Shown: positions 1 through 8,280, counted from the first letter of the stretch. The stretch is DNA of 64,000 bases from UBA5336 sp039818165 (GCA_039818165.1 JBCBUL010000002.1:227204-291203), one strand, 5' to 3'. The notes: generated by a model not told the origin, from the sequence alone. Numbers and translations: made by a program.

Positions 1-53
1 TTCTCCAGGCCCTCAAGGGCGTCGGTGAGGGTCAGATGGGTTAATTCACTCAT
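1..53 (-). CDS. gatA: Glutamyl-tRNA(Gln) amidotransferase subunit A, N-terminal start only
   Basis: Only the first 17 codons lie in the window; the gene runs off the left edge. The peptide begins MSELTHLTLTDALEGLE, which resembles the start of alphaproteobacterial GatA, the amidase subunit of the GatCAB complex that converts Glu-tRNA(Gln) and Asp-tRNA(Asn) to their amide forms. gatC lies on the same strand about 1.1 kb upstream, which supports the call. Few residues are visible, so the identification rests on the N-terminus plus context. Confidence 0.7.
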   Translation of the reverse strand, partial: MSELTHLTLTDALEGLE

Positions 54-218
54 GGACCATCACTTTTCGCATGAATCCGGGATTTAGGGTCTAGGGGCCG
101 GTCGTAATCTGACTGGCGCCGGTCCCGCAAGTCCCCACTGCGCGGAAATGTGATGATCTGTGAATGTCCATATGCTCGCATCAGGCTAGGGTTAAACCAT
201 CACCCCAAGGAGCCTGCC

Positions 219-701
219 ATGCTGAAACCCGCTACTGCTGTTATCGCATCCATGCTTGCCGTCGCCGCCTGCGCCAGTTCGGGTCCTCGCCTGGATGCCG
301 AGGACTATCTCGCCAGCCCGGCCCTCGGCGAGAAAACCGACAGGCTTTGTTTCACCCGCAACATTGATGGCTTCGGTGCGACGACCCGTAGGACGGTCAT
401 CGTAGAAGAAGGGGTAAATGACTATTACCTCATCGAAGTGTTCGGTGCTTGCCAGGATCTCGATTGGGCCCAATCACTCACCTTCACACGGACAACAGGA
501 TCGTGCCTCACGCGCGGTGACCGCCTTCTCACTTTCGATACGGCCATTCCAACCCGTTCAGATGTGCGCTTTTCCAATCAGTGCACCATCAAATCGATCT
601 ATGAGTGGGACAAGGACAAGCTCGGCGAAGACGGCGTCACCAAGGTCGAAGAGACCCAAGAGCCCGAAACGGACGCCGAAGCGGACGGCGCGCCCGCCTG
701 A
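219..701 (+). CDS. Small lipoprotein of unknown function (DUF6491-like guess)
   Basis: A 160 aa protein with a lipoprotein signal: a hydrophobic stretch (IASMLAV) followed by the lipobox AVAAC with Cys at about residue 18. The ATG at 219 is chosen because AAGGAG lies 6-7 nt upstream; an in-frame upstream start at 150 would add 23 residues that spoil the signal. The mature part has a few cysteines (RLCFTRN, GACQDLDW, GSCLTRGD, NQCTI) and an acidic Glu/Asp-rich tail. It resembles the short secreted DUF6491-type proteins of Caulobacterales, but that is a weak impression. It sits on the opposite strand between gatA and the DCC gene, so it has its own transcription unit. Function unknown; attachment to a membrane is the only supported inference. 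Confidence 0.7.
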   Translation: MLKPATAVIASMLAVAACASSGPRLDAEDYLASPALGEKTDRLCFTRNIDGFGATTRRTVIVEEGVNDYYLIEVFGACQDLDWAQSLTFTRTTGSCLTRGDRLLTFDTAIPTRSDVRFSNQCTIKSIYEWDKDKLGEDGVTKVEETQEPETDAEADGAPA

Positions 702-708
702 CCCGTCT

Positions 709-1077
709 CTACCATCGGCCCATGGCGCGGTTCCACATCCACAGGATCTGCGCCGTGGCAGAGTAGGCCGCGCCTGAAACGATCCGCAGACCCGGCAAAT
801 CGCCTAGCCGGGCAAGCCAGCCATAGCCGGGGGTCACTCGCCACAACGCACTGACCGCCGGCCATCCCCGAACGACGGCGCCATCCGGCAATATGGCATG
901 AAGCTTCCAGCGCACATCGTCCAAAGACACACCGATGGACTGAAACGCCTTTGGAGCACGGGACACGTCCACATACTCGACTCCAGCCGGGCCGATGGGC
1001 GTGCGCCGCTCGAAATAGCAAATGCCATCTCTGCAAACGGGGCACACGCTGTTGTAGAGGATTTTCAAACCCGCCAT
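709..1077 (-). CDS. DCC-family thiol-disulfide oxidoreductase (DUF393)
   Basis: A 122 aa protein starting MAGLKILYNSVCPVCRDG. The CPVC pair at residues 12-15 in a short N-terminal strand and the overall length fit the DUF393/DCC family, small thioredoxin-like proteins named for a D-x-x-C-x-x-C signature. Here the position usually filled by Asp is Asn-Ser (YNSVCPVC), a variation from the family name motif. No signal peptide is visible, so a cytoplasmic or membrane-associated location is likely. It lies on the same strand as gatC and gatA and separates them. The family's physiological substrate is not known; redox activity is inferred from the two cysteines only. Confidence 0.8.
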   Translation of the reverse strand: MAGLKILYNSVCPVCRDGICYFERRTPIGPAGVEYVDVSRAPKAFQSIGVSLDDVRWKLHAILPDGAVVRGWPAVSALWRVTPGYGWLARLGDLPGLRIVSGAAYSATAQILWMWNRAMGRW

Positions 1078-1131
1078 GGGGGTGAAGTTGAGCCTTTGTC
1101 CTGCCGCGTCAGCGAGGCAAGGCGCCGCGCG

Positions 1132-1419
1132 CTATTCCACCGCCTTGGGAACAACAAAGAAGCCATCTTCAGAGCGCGGCGCGTTCGCCAACACGTCGCC
1201 GGGTTTGTTCCCGTCTGTCACGACATCCTCGCGCTGGGGCAGCGTGGTCTCAACCACAGATGTCATGGGCGCTACGCCGTCCACATCCACCTCGTTGAGC
1301 TGCTCGATCCAGTCCAGGATGCCATTGAGTTCGCCAGCCAGTCCCTCGAGCCGGGCCTCGTCGACAGCGATGCGGCTAAGGCGGGCGACCTTTTTTACAT
1401 CGTCCTTGCTGACGCTCAT
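1132..1419 (-). CDS. gatC: Glutamyl-tRNA(Gln) amidotransferase subunit C
   Basis: A 95 aa protein beginning MSVSKDDVKKVARLSRIAVD and containing LNGILDWIEQLNEVDVDGVAPMTSV, split here by mention only as the LDWIEQLNEVD helix and the following GVAPM turn. These are hallmark GatC features; length matches the family (about 95 aa). GatC stabilises GatA in the GatCAB amidotransferase. The gene is divergent from ruvX with about 85 nt between them, a common alphaproteobacterial arrangement. gatA does not follow directly: a DCC-family gene and an opposite-strand lipoprotein gene lie between the two. Confidence 0.95.
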   Translation of the reverse strand: MSVSKDDVKKVARLSRIAVDEARLEGLAGELNGILDWIEQLNEVDVDGVAPMTSVVETTLPQREDVVTDGNKPGDVLANAPRSEDGFFVVPKAVE

Positions 1420-1505
1420 AAGCGGGCTCCTGTTCCAAGACTGCCGTCAGCTAACGCCGACAGCGGGGCCTTGCAAGGGGATGACGGTCATCCGATAGAA
1501 CCGCC

Positions 1506-1964
1506 ATGCCCCTTCTCGCTCTGAATGATCTTCCCCCGCGCGGTCCGCTGCTCGGTCTCGACCCCGGCAGCAAAACCATCGGCCTCGCCGCCTGTGATGC
1601 CGGACGCCTGATCGCAAGCCCCGTGGAAACCCTGGCCAAAGGGCGCAAACTTGCGACGGTTCTGGAGCGCCTGTTTGCAATTCTGGACGATCGCGGCGCC
1701 GTGGGGCTTGTCATCGGACTGCCGCTGAACATGGACGGCACTGAAGGCCCCCGCGCCCAGTCGGCCAGGGCGCTGGCCCACAACATTCTCAAAGTCCGCG
1801 ACGTGCCAATCACGCTCTTTGACGAGCGATTGTCATCGGCGCAGGCGGAGCGTGCCATGCTGGAAGCGGACCTCTCCCGAGCCCGCCGCGCCGAACTGAT
1901 CGACGCCTCCGCCGCCGCCGTCATCCTGCAAGCCGCTATCGATCAGTTGGCGAACACGGTTTAG
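1506..1964 (+). CDS. ruvX: Putative Holliday junction resolvase YqgF/RuvX
   Basis: A 152 aa protein with the YqgF signature: GLDPGSKTIGLA near residues 17-28 (RNase H-fold first strand with the catalytic Asp), VIGLPLNMDGTEG around residue 75, and LFDERLSSAQAER around residue 108. Length fits the family. YqgF proteins act in pre-16S rRNA 5' end processing in E. coli and were first predicted as Holliday junction resolvases. Its start overlaps no other gene and it is divergent from gatC. The next gene, pyrB, begins about 150 nt downstream. Confidence 0.93.
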   Translation: MPLLALNDLPPRGPLLGLDPGSKTIGLAACDAGRLIASPVETLAKGRKLATVLERLFAILDDRGAVGLVIGLPLNMDGTEGPRAQSARALAHNILKVRDVPITLFDERLSSAQAERAMLEADLSRARRAELIDASAAAVILQAAIDQLANTV

Positions 1965-2112
1965 CTGGAGGTCAATATCACAACTTCGATGTGCCTGCGG
2001 AAGCGCGCGACCCGTCTCGTGAGCAGCGGCACACATCTACGAGGGCAACGACAAGCCCCACTTGCCCCCGGCCACAACCTCCCCTACACCCCGGCGAACT
2101 CGAAAGGCTGCC

Positions 2113-3063
2113 ATGGCGCGGATAGACGCTGAGTATGCATTCAAGGGGCCGCATTTGCTCGGCCTGATGGGGCTGAACCCGCTCCAACTCACATCGATTC
2201 TGGATCGTGCGGACCACTATGCCGAGCTTGCCCGCACCGGGAAGCGGGGCGACCCCGTCCTGAAGAACAAGACGGTGATCAACCTGTTCTTCGAAAACTC
2301 CACGCGGACCATGTCCAGCTTCGAGATCGCTGCGAAGCGCCTCGGCGCAGATGTGGTGAACATGCCCGTGGCCGCGTCCAGCGTGAGAAAGGGCGAAACC
2401 CTGATCGACACGGCTATGACGCTGAACGCCATGAAGCCGGACGTCATCGTGATCCGCCATTCCGCCTCGGGTGGCGTGAAGCTGCTCAGCCGCAAGGTCG
2501 ACTGCGCCGTGATCAATGCCGGAGACGGGATGCACGAGCATCCCACCCAAGGTCTCCTGGACACGCTCACAATCCGCCGGGAAAAGGGCCAGATTGAAGG
2601 GCTTCAGGTGGCGATCTGCGGCGACATCAGCCATTCGCGCGTCGCGCGTTCGACCACTTACGCCTTGCACCAGCTGGGCGCCCGGGTCCGGCTGGCCGGG
2701 CCGCGCACTTTGATCCCCGGAGTTGCCAGCGACTGGGGCGCTGAAGGCGTCTACACGAATATCTCAGATGCGTTGCAAGGCGCCGATGTGGTGATGATGT
2801 TGCGACTGCAGCTGGAACGCATGGACGGTGCGTTTCTTCCCTCCCGGCGAGAGTATTTTCGGTTCTTCGGACTGACGCGGGCGCGCCTTGCACTGGCTGC
2901 GCCCGACGCGCTGGTAATGCATCCGGGGCCGATGAACCGGGGCATTGAGATTGAAAGCGCCATCGCGGATGGCCCTCGCTCGGTCATCACAGAGCAGGTG
3001 GAGATGGGCGTTGCCGTGCGCATGGCGGTCCTCGACATGCTGGCTGGGAGCCCGGCGACATGA
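2113..3063 (+). CDS. pyrB: Aspartate carbamoyltransferase catalytic subunit
   Basis: A 316 aa enzyme of pyrimidine synthesis that joins carbamoyl phosphate and aspartate. The carbamoyl-phosphate loop FENSTRTMSSFE (about residue 57), the HPTQGLLDTLTI block (about 140) and the terminal MHPGPMNRGIEI block are all visible. The ATG at 2113 is preferred over a more upstream start because AAAGG lies about 7 nt before it and because the protein then starts MARIDAEYAFKGPHLLG, like known alphaproteobacterial PyrB. Its stop overlaps the start of the next gene as ATGA (3060-3063), implying translational coupling with the dihydroorotase homologue. Confidence 0.97.
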   Translation: MARIDAEYAFKGPHLLGLMGLNPLQLTSILDRADHYAELARTGKRGDPVLKNKTVINLFFENSTRTMSSFEIAAKRLGADVVNMPVAASSVRKGETLIDTAMTLNAMKPDVIVIRHSASGGVKLLSRKVDCAVINAGDGMHEHPTQGLLDTLTIRREKGQIEGLQVAICGDISHSRVARSTTYALHQLGARVRLAGPRTLIPGVASDWGAEGVYTNISDALQGADVVMMLRLQLERMDGAFLPSRREYFRFFGLTRARLALAAPDALVMHPGPMNRGIEIESAIADGPRSVITEQVEMGVAVRMAVLDMLAGSPAT

Positions 3064-4343
3064 TCACCGCTATCGTCAACGCCCGCCTTCTGGACCCAGC
3101 CACGGACACGGACGAACTTGGCGGCGTCATAATCGAGGGTGGCAAGATCGCAGCCTGGGGCGCCGGCGTCCAGGCTGCCCCGGGCGCCGCCAATGATATC
3201 ATTGATGCGGGTGGCCTTTGCCTGGCGCCGGGCCTGATAGACCTCCGCGTCAAGACCGGAGAACCGGGCGAAGAGCACCGTGAAACCCTCGAGACGGCCT
3301 CGCGCGCCGCCCTGTCTGGCGGTGTCACCCAATTCGTCGTTATGCCGGACACAAAGCCGGTGATTGATGATGTGGCGCTGGTTCAGTTCCTGACCCGTGC
3401 AACACCTGGCATCCATGCGCGAATCCACGCGGCGGGCGCGCTGACCACGGGCCTTGGCGGAACGGCCATGGCGGAAATCGGCCTGATGAAAGAAGCTGGC
3501 GCCGTCTTTTTCACAAATGGCGATCACACCGTAGAGGATGCCGCAGTACAGCGCCGCGCGATGGCCTACGCCGCCAGCCATGGTGCGATTGTGGCGTCGC
3601 GGCCAGACTGCGAATCCCTGCGCGGGTCAGGGGTGATGAATGCGGGTGGGTTTGCCGGACGCCTTGGATTAAAGGGCATGGCGCGCGAGGCCGAATGGGT
3701 CGGTGCGTCGCGGGATCTGATGTTGGCGGAAGCCACGGGCTGCAAGCTCATCCTCGATCAGGTGTCGACGCCGCGAACTCTGGACATGCTGACCGACGCC
3801 AAGGCGCGCGGTGCGCACGCTGGCTGTACCGTCGCCGCCCATAGCCTTTTCTTCAATGAGCTCGATATCGGCGACTACCTCACCTATTGCAAAGTGAACC
3901 CGCCCTTCCGGTCCGAGGATGACCGGCAAGGATTGATCTCGGCACTGGCATCCGGCGCAATTGATGCTGTTGTCTCCGCCCACGATCCCCAGCCACCGGA
4001 ACAAAAGCGACTACCCTTCGCGGAAGCCAGCTTTGGCGCGGCGGGGCTGGAAACCACGCTCTCGGCCATGATGAGCCTTGTCCATGACGGGCCGCTGGAC
4101 CTGCTTGGCGCCCTGCGTGTTCTCACCTGCGGCCCGGCAGACCTGATCGGTTTGGAGGGTGGACGAATTGCAGAAGGCCAGGCAGCAGACTTGATCCTGT
4201 TCGCCCCGGATCGGCCCTGGAAATGCGTGCGCGAAAACCTGCTGACACGCTCAACAAACTCTCCCTTCGATGGCCGCTTGCTCCAGGGTCGGGTTCAGCG
4301 CACCCTTGTCGAAGGCAAAACCGTGTTTGAGCGGCAAGATTGA
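3060..4343 (+). CDS. Dihydroorotase-like protein lacking the metal-binding HxH (PyrC')
   Basis: A 427 aa amidohydrolase-fold protein coupled to pyrB by a 4-nt overlap. The usual DxHxHxREPG motif reads DLRVKTGEPG at residues 61-70, so both histidines are replaced (Arg63, Lys65). Near residue 307 the usual late Asp region (SDHAPH type) reads SAHDPQP. Active class I dihydroorotases need these residues for the zinc site, so this copy is very probably not catalytic. Family knowledge: inactive PyrC' proteins are partners of PyrB in some bacteria, and similar degenerate copies are common in alphaproteobacteria. A structural or assembly role with PyrB is inferred; an active dihydroorotase should be encoded elsewhere. 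Confidence 0.88.
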   Translation: MITAIVNARLLDPATDTDELGGVIIEGGKIAAWGAGVQAAPGAANDIIDAGGLCLAPGLIDLRVKTGEPGEEHRETLETASRAALSGGVTQFVVMPDTKPVIDDVALVQFLTRATPGIHARIHAAGALTTGLGGTAMAEIGLMKEAGAVFFTNGDHTVEDAAVQRRAMAYAASHGAIVASRPDCESLRGSGVMNAGGFAGRLGLKGMAREAEWVGASRDLMLAEATGCKLILDQVSTPRTLDMLTDAKARGAHAGCTVAAHSLFFNELDIGDYLTYCKVNPPFRSEDDRQGLISALASGAIDAVVSAHDPQPPEQKRLPFAEASFGAAGLETTLSAMMSLVHDGPLDLLGALRVLTCGPADLIGLEGGRIAEGQAADLILFAPDRPWKCVRENLLTRSTNSPFDGRLLQGRVQRTLVEGKTVFERQD

Positions 4344-4353
4344 GGAGTTCCCG

Positions 4354-5025
4354 ATGGACGTCACACAAGCGGTTCGCAAACGTATTTCCACACGCGCATT
4401 CGAAGACACGGTTCTGGGCGAAGCAGACGTTCTCGACTGGCTTGAGACGGCCCAACGCGCGCCATCCGGCGGAAACGTGCAGCCCTGGCGCACGATCGCG
4501 CTGGCCGGCGACGCCAAGGACGCGGTGATCAGCCTGGCCCAGGCAAAGCTCGCGGCCAACCCAAAGGGCGAGCCGACGGACCGACCTGTCTACCCCGAAG
4601 GACTTTGGGATCCCTATAATGCCCGGCGCAAGAAAGTCGGCGAGATGATGTACGAAAAACTCGGCATCCCGCGCGAAGACCGCGCCACGCGCCTCGCCTG
4701 GTTCGCAAATAACTTCCGCTTTTTCGGCGCGCCGGTGGCGCTGTTTTTCGTCATCGACGAGCGTATGGGTCACGGCCAATGGGCGCATATGGGTATGTAC
4801 ATGCAGACGCTGGCCTTGCTCGGCGTGGAGCGTGGCTGGGCAACCTGCATGCAGGAATGCTGGGGCATGTTGCGGCCCAGTCTCAAGGCGCATTTCGACC
4901 TCGCCGAAACGGAGATGGTCTACTGCGGTATGGCGGTGGGCATCGCGGACGAGACGCATCCCGTGAACGCGCTGTACTCAGAACGCGCCGATCTCAGCGA
5001 AGTGGTAGAATTGCGCGGATTTTGA
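4354..5025 (+). CDS. Nitroreductase family FMN-dependent oxidoreductase
   Basis: A 223 aa protein. The N-terminal RISTRAFEDTVL and AQRAPSGGNVQPWRTIAL blocks are the FMN-binding core of nitroreductases; the C-terminal part (MGMYMQTLALLGVERGWATC, CGMAVGIAD) is also typical of this family. The ATG at 4354 has TGAGGAG about 6 nt upstream and begins 10 nt after the dihydroorotase homologue stops, so it is likely the third gene of that operon. Such enzymes reduce nitro groups, quinones or related substrates with NAD(P)H; the natural substrate cannot be told from sequence. Confidence 0.9.
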   Translation: MDVTQAVRKRISTRAFEDTVLGEADVLDWLETAQRAPSGGNVQPWRTIALAGDAKDAVISLAQAKLAANPKGEPTDRPVYPEGLWDPYNARRKKVGEMMYEKLGIPREDRATRLAWFANNFRFFGAPVALFFVIDERMGHGQWAHMGMYMQTLALLGVERGWATCMQECWGMLRPSLKAHFDLAETEMVYCGMAVGIADETHPVNALYSERADLSEVVELRGF

Positions 5026-5092
5026 CTCCAGAATGAAGAGGCGGTCCTCTGGGCTGCTGGAATGGCGCTGAAACCACTGCGGGGAGGAAAAA

Positions 5093-6220
5093 TTGGCTAG
5101 GATCTTCATCAGCTATCGGCGCGAGGACAGCCAATACCAGGCTGACAGACTGCGCCAGACAATTGCACCATTTGTGACCGATCCGCAGACGGAAATATTC
5201 GTCGATGTCGACAATATACCGCCCGGTGTGGATTTTGTGAAATTCCTCGATGAACGGGTTGGCCAGTGTGAAGTGTTGCTCGCCCTGATCGGTCGGGGAT
5301 GGCTTTCAGCGACCAATCCCTCAACCGGCATGCGACGCCTGGACGAGCCGACAGACTTTGTTCGTGAGGAAATCGCCGCCGCCCTGAGACGTAACATCCC
5401 CGTAGTGCCGGTTCTGCTCGATGGCGCAGTGATGCCGAACGAGTCGGACCTCCCAGAAGACCTCAAACCCCTGGCGCGGCGCAATGGCGTAGATATCGAT
5501 CGCCAAAGCTTCGACATTGACGCCGAACGCATGATGGAGGGGTTGGGCTTTCGCAAAGGAAGCCCGGCGATCGCGACGCCCCCAACCGAACCTGTGGCCA
5601 AGCCGAAGCGCGGCTTGCTTATGGCCATGCTGGCGGCGGTCGTGGTCGCGGGCGCTGCTTTCGGTCTTTTTGCCAGCGGCCTGCTAGATGGTCTGTTAGC
5701 AACGGATCGCCAGGCTGGCGAAGCAGCGGCGTCTGCCACGGCGGCCAGCGAGGCAGCGGAGACTGTCGCTGATCTTCCCCCTCAATGCGCCAATACAGAC
5801 GATTTGGGCATGACATGGAACTTCATCGACGAACACGCGCAGTCCGGAGCTCAGCGCCTTGGGTGTTCTGGCGATTGTGACGCGATCAGGGGTAATACGT
5901 CGTGCTCAACGCCGCTGCCTGTTTTGTGTTTGCGCGCCATAGGCAGCCAGAAACCGGCGGACCTCAGAACAGAGGGCCGTTTCCATGGTTGGGCCGGTGG
6001 CGAGGCACGGTTGTCTTCCCCGCGGGCGGGCTGTGAATTCGCGAGCATTCGAGATGCAAATGCCTTCTGCGCTGCGCAATTTGGCGAGAGCTGGCGTGTC
6101 GCATCCTTCCATGACGGTGGCGGGCACTCTTTCTGGGTCGAAAGCAATATCGCGTCGGACGCCAAGATGTGGGTCCACATCCGCGATCAGGAAGACGGCA
6201 CTTGCTGGCGAAACCAATAG
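5093..6220 (+). CDS. TIR-domain protein with one transmembrane helix and a Cys-rich C-terminal domain
   Basis: A 375 aa protein with TTG start behind a strong GGGGAGGAAA ribosome site. Residues 1-150 are a TIR_2-type domain: RIFISYRREDS at the start, IFVDVDNIPPG, LIGRGWL, and DFVREEIAAALRRNIPVVPV, where the Glu of VREEI occupies the position of the NADase glutamate in related TIR enzymes. A Lys/Arg-flanked helix at about 174-197 is the only membrane segment. Residues 225-375 hold eight cysteines and the block WRVASFHDG near WVHIRDQ, seen in secreted proteins annotated loosely as flagellar hook-length control. By the positive-inside rule the TIR domain is cytoplasmic and the Cys-rich domain periplasmic. 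A sensor or immune role is inferred only. No adjacent effector gene is evident. Confidence 0.85.
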   Translation: MARIFISYRREDSQYQADRLRQTIAPFVTDPQTEIFVDVDNIPPGVDFVKFLDERVGQCEVLLALIGRGWLSATNPSTGMRRLDEPTDFVREEIAAALRRNIPVVPVLLDGAVMPNESDLPEDLKPLARRNGVDIDRQSFDIDAERMMEGLGFRKGSPAIATPPTEPVAKPKRGLLMAMLAAVVVAGAAFGLFASGLLDGLLATDRQAGEAAASATAASEAAETVADLPPQCANTDDLGMTWNFIDEHAQSGAQRLGCSGDCDAIRGNTSCSTPLPVLCLRAIGSQKPADLRTEGRFHGWAGGEARLSSPRAGCEFASIRDANAFCAAQFGESWRVASFHDGGGHSFWVESNIASDAKMWVHIRDQEDGTCWRNQ

Positions 6221-6284
6221 ACTTTGGAAACCCGTGGCCAATATTGCCCTGATTTTGCCGTTCTGAACATTCATATTGACGGTA

Positions 6285-6881
6285 ATGTTGAACCGCCGCA
6301 TCGCCCTTTCGGGTCTTTTCACCCTCCCGCTCGCCCCCAGCTTGATCCCTTCAGGAACGGGGCTGGCCTCACCGGGCAAGCTGATCATGGCGGCTCGGGC
6401 GCGGATCGGGCGAACACGCTATTATGACCCCGCCTATGTCTCGCTGGACTATCCCGGCGGAGATGTGGCCGGCGACCGCGGCGTGTGCACCGATGTTGTG
6501 GTGCGCGCCTATCGTGCGGCGTTCGGCTTTGACCTGCAAAAGGCTGTGCATGAAGACTTGGCGTCGGACTTCGGCGCCTACCCTGAGATCTGGGGCCTTA
6601 CGCGCCCTGACCGGAACATCGACCACCGGCGTGTCCCCAATCTTGAGACCTTCCTGGCACGCCTCGGCACAGAATTATCCGCGCGCGACTGGCAGCCCGG
6701 GGACCTCTATACGGGCCGGCTGCCGAACAACAACCTGCCCCACATTTCAATCGTTTCAGACAAGCGCAGCTGGCGCACACGCCGCCCCTTGCTGATTCAC
6801 AATATCGGACGCGGGACGGAAGAAAGCGACTGGCTGGATGTCTTCCACAGCCGTCGCCGCTTTCGCTTTTTTCCCGCCTGA
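6285..6881 (+). CDS. DUF1287 family secreted protein
   Basis: A 198 aa protein (ATG at 6285; an in-frame TTG at 6276 is also possible). The N-terminus LNRRIALSGLFTLPLAPSL looks like a Tat-type or Sec signal with twin Arg. The mature part matches DUF1287 by eye: ARIGRTRYYDPAYVSLDYPG, GVCTDVVVRAYRAAFG with a conserved Cys-Thr-Asp, NIDHRRVPN and GDLYTGRLPN..HISIV. DUF1287 proteins resemble NlpC/P60-like cysteine peptidases or amidases by their Cys and His positions, so a cell-wall role is plausible but not shown. It begins about 65 nt after the TIR gene on the same strand. Confidence 0.85.
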   Translation: MLNRRIALSGLFTLPLAPSLIPSGTGLASPGKLIMAARARIGRTRYYDPAYVSLDYPGGDVAGDRGVCTDVVVRAYRAAFGFDLQKAVHEDLASDFGAYPEIWGLTRPDRNIDHRRVPNLETFLARLGTELSARDWQPGDLYTGRLPNNNLPHISIVSDKRSWRTRRPLLIHNIGRGTEESDWLDVFHSRRRFRFFPA

Positions 6882-6886
6882 CCGGC

Positions 6887-7327
6887 CTATTCGCCGCCGA
6901 CAACCGGCTTTGCCACCAGCACGTCCCAGGGCTCTTCGAAGCAATCCCCGCGCTTGACGACAAACCCGCTGGGAAATGCCTGAGTCAGGAAGATCACTTC
7001 AATCCGCCCCCAGTGATTGCTTGGCTGGTTCGTTGTCGGGTCAAGCACAGCTGTCGCGCAGCCCGGCTGGCTGTTGCCCGGCTCGATCCAGATGCCTGAA
7101 TGGACGCCGCGGTCGTCATAGTTCAGCGCCAGATCGTCCACAAAGGCGAGGCCGCGAACGTCGTTTTCGCCGTCACCGGGCAGCGGATAAGACAAAACAG
7201 CCTGCCCATTGTAGAGGTCATCCTCGTAGATGATCTCTCCAATATCGCTGGACCAGACTTCATCAGCCATGGCTGGCGCCGCGACCAGCGCTGTTGCCGA
7301 AACAGCGGCGAAAACACGTTTAAACAT
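6887..7327 (-). CDS. Exported protein of unknown function
   Basis: A 146 aa protein with a clear signal peptide (KRVFAAVSATALVAAPAMA, cleavage after AMA near residue 21). The mature part carries two pairs of cysteines far apart (PGCATAV, RGDCFEE) and ends in VVKRGDCFEEPWDVLVAKP. No family is recognised. It converges on the DUF1287 gene with only 5 nt between the stop codons. Likely periplasmic. Confidence 0.75.
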   Translation of the reverse strand: MFKRVFAAVSATALVAAPAMADEVWSSDIGEIIYEDDLYNGQAVLSYPLPGDGENDVRGLAFVDDLALNYDDRGVHSGIWIEPGNSQPGCATAVLDPTTNQPSNHWGRIEVIFLTQAFPSGFVVKRGDCFEEPWDVLVAKPVVGGE

Positions 7328-7400
7328 AATGGTCTCCCTCGATTACAGGGAGCTTAGACGGGCAATCGTGGCGCCGATAGGGCCAGTGTGTGTTGCCGCG

Positions 7401-7814
7401 CTAGGTTTCGTCTTTCAGGGGGACGCCGTAGAGCTCGAGACGGTGATCCACGAGTTTGTAGCCGAGCTTTGCGGCGATCTCTTCCTGGAGCCGCTCAATC
7501 TCTTCATTGTGAAATTCGAGCACATCGCCGGTTTTCACATCAATCAGATGGTCGTGGTGGTCTTTCGGAAGTTCTTCGAACCTCGACCGCCCGTCGCGAA
7601 AATCGTGACGCGCAATGATGTCATAATCCTCGAAGAGCTTCACTGTGCGGTACACTGTTGCCAGCGAGATTGAATTATCAATAGTGTTCGCGCGCTTGTG
7701 CAATTCTTCCGCGTCGGGATGGTCATCGCTGTCTGACAGGACTTTCGCGATCACGCGTCGCGGCTGCGTCATGCGCAGCCCCTTTTCGATGCAGATTTTC
7801 TCTATCCGACTCAT
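7401..7814 (-). CDS. fur: Fur family transcriptional regulator (iron or manganese)
   Basis: A 137 aa protein; the ATG at 7814 gives MSRIEKICIEKGLRMTQPRR, the standard start for alphaproteobacterial Fur/Mur, in preference to a longer frame from 7922. The winged-helix region (TQPRRVIAKVL, SISLATVYRTVKLFED) and metal-binding HHDHLIDV motif (about residue 88) are present. The CxxC structural zinc site of enteric Fur is absent, as is common in this alphaproteobacterial branch. It is the last gene of the tsaB-rimI-fur set. A candidate Fur box lies before the siderophore receptor at 25.4 kb. Whether it senses iron or manganese cannot be decided from sequence. Confidence 0.92.
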   Translation of the reverse strand: MSRIEKICIEKGLRMTQPRRVIAKVLSDSDDHPDAEELHKRANTIDNSISLATVYRTVKLFEDYDIIARHDFRDGRSRFEELPKDHHDHLIDVKTGDVLEFHNEEIERLQEEIAAKLGYKLVDHRLELYGVPLKDET

Positions 7815-7833
7815 GCCCCCTACATGGTGCGAC

Positions 7834-8280
7834 TCAATGCCCAAGTCCAGCCACCGGGCGGGACATTGCGAGGGCATTTGAGCCGTCGCGATAGTAATTC
7901 GCGCGAATACGTTCTGTTTCAAAACCTAAACTGGCATAGAGCTTCCGCGCCGCGATGTTGGCTTCCGAAACCTCAAGCACCAAACGTGCCACGCCTCTTA
8001 TCCCCGCCTGCAGGGCAATTGCTCGTATGAGGCGCGCTCCCAAACCTGACCGGCGATGGTCTGGTGAGACAAAAACATACTCAATATCGGCGAAATCAGG
8101 GGTCATGGACGCAATGACAAAAGCCACCAGAGCGCCGTCATCAGTCTCAAGCCCCAGGGCCAGCTTACTTGTGGCGGCCAGACTTTCTGCGGACGCAAGC
8201 GGTGTTGGACGCGCGGGTGTTTGTATCTCTGCTATGCGAGCAGCATCGTCCGGCCTCAGTAAAACAAGCGCGTAGCTCAA
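7834..8280 (-). CDS. rimI: Ribosomal-protein-alanine acetyltransferase-like GNAT protein
   Basis: A 148 aa GNAT acetyltransferase. The acetyl-CoA binding loop VSPDHRRSGLGARLI and the following LEVSEANIAARKLYASLGFE block are typical of RimI, which acetylates the N-terminus of ribosomal protein bS18. The start is taken as TTG at 8280, overlapping the tsaB stop as TTGA on the minus strand, rather than an upstream start that would add about 30 residues from inside tsaB. Position between tsaB and fur is the usual alphaproteobacterial order. Confidence 0.88.
   Translation of the reverse strand: MSYALVLLRPDDAARIAEIQTPARPTPLASAESLAATSKLALGLETDDGALVAFVIASMTPDFADIEYVFVSPDHRRSGLGARLIRAIALQAGIRGVARLVLEVSEANIAARKLYASLGFETERIRANYYRDGSNALAMSRPVAGLGH

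Noticed and set aside
898..1524. 208 aa plus-strand frame across gatC and the DCC gene
   Set aside because: It is the antisense of two well-supported minus-strand genes and lacks any family.
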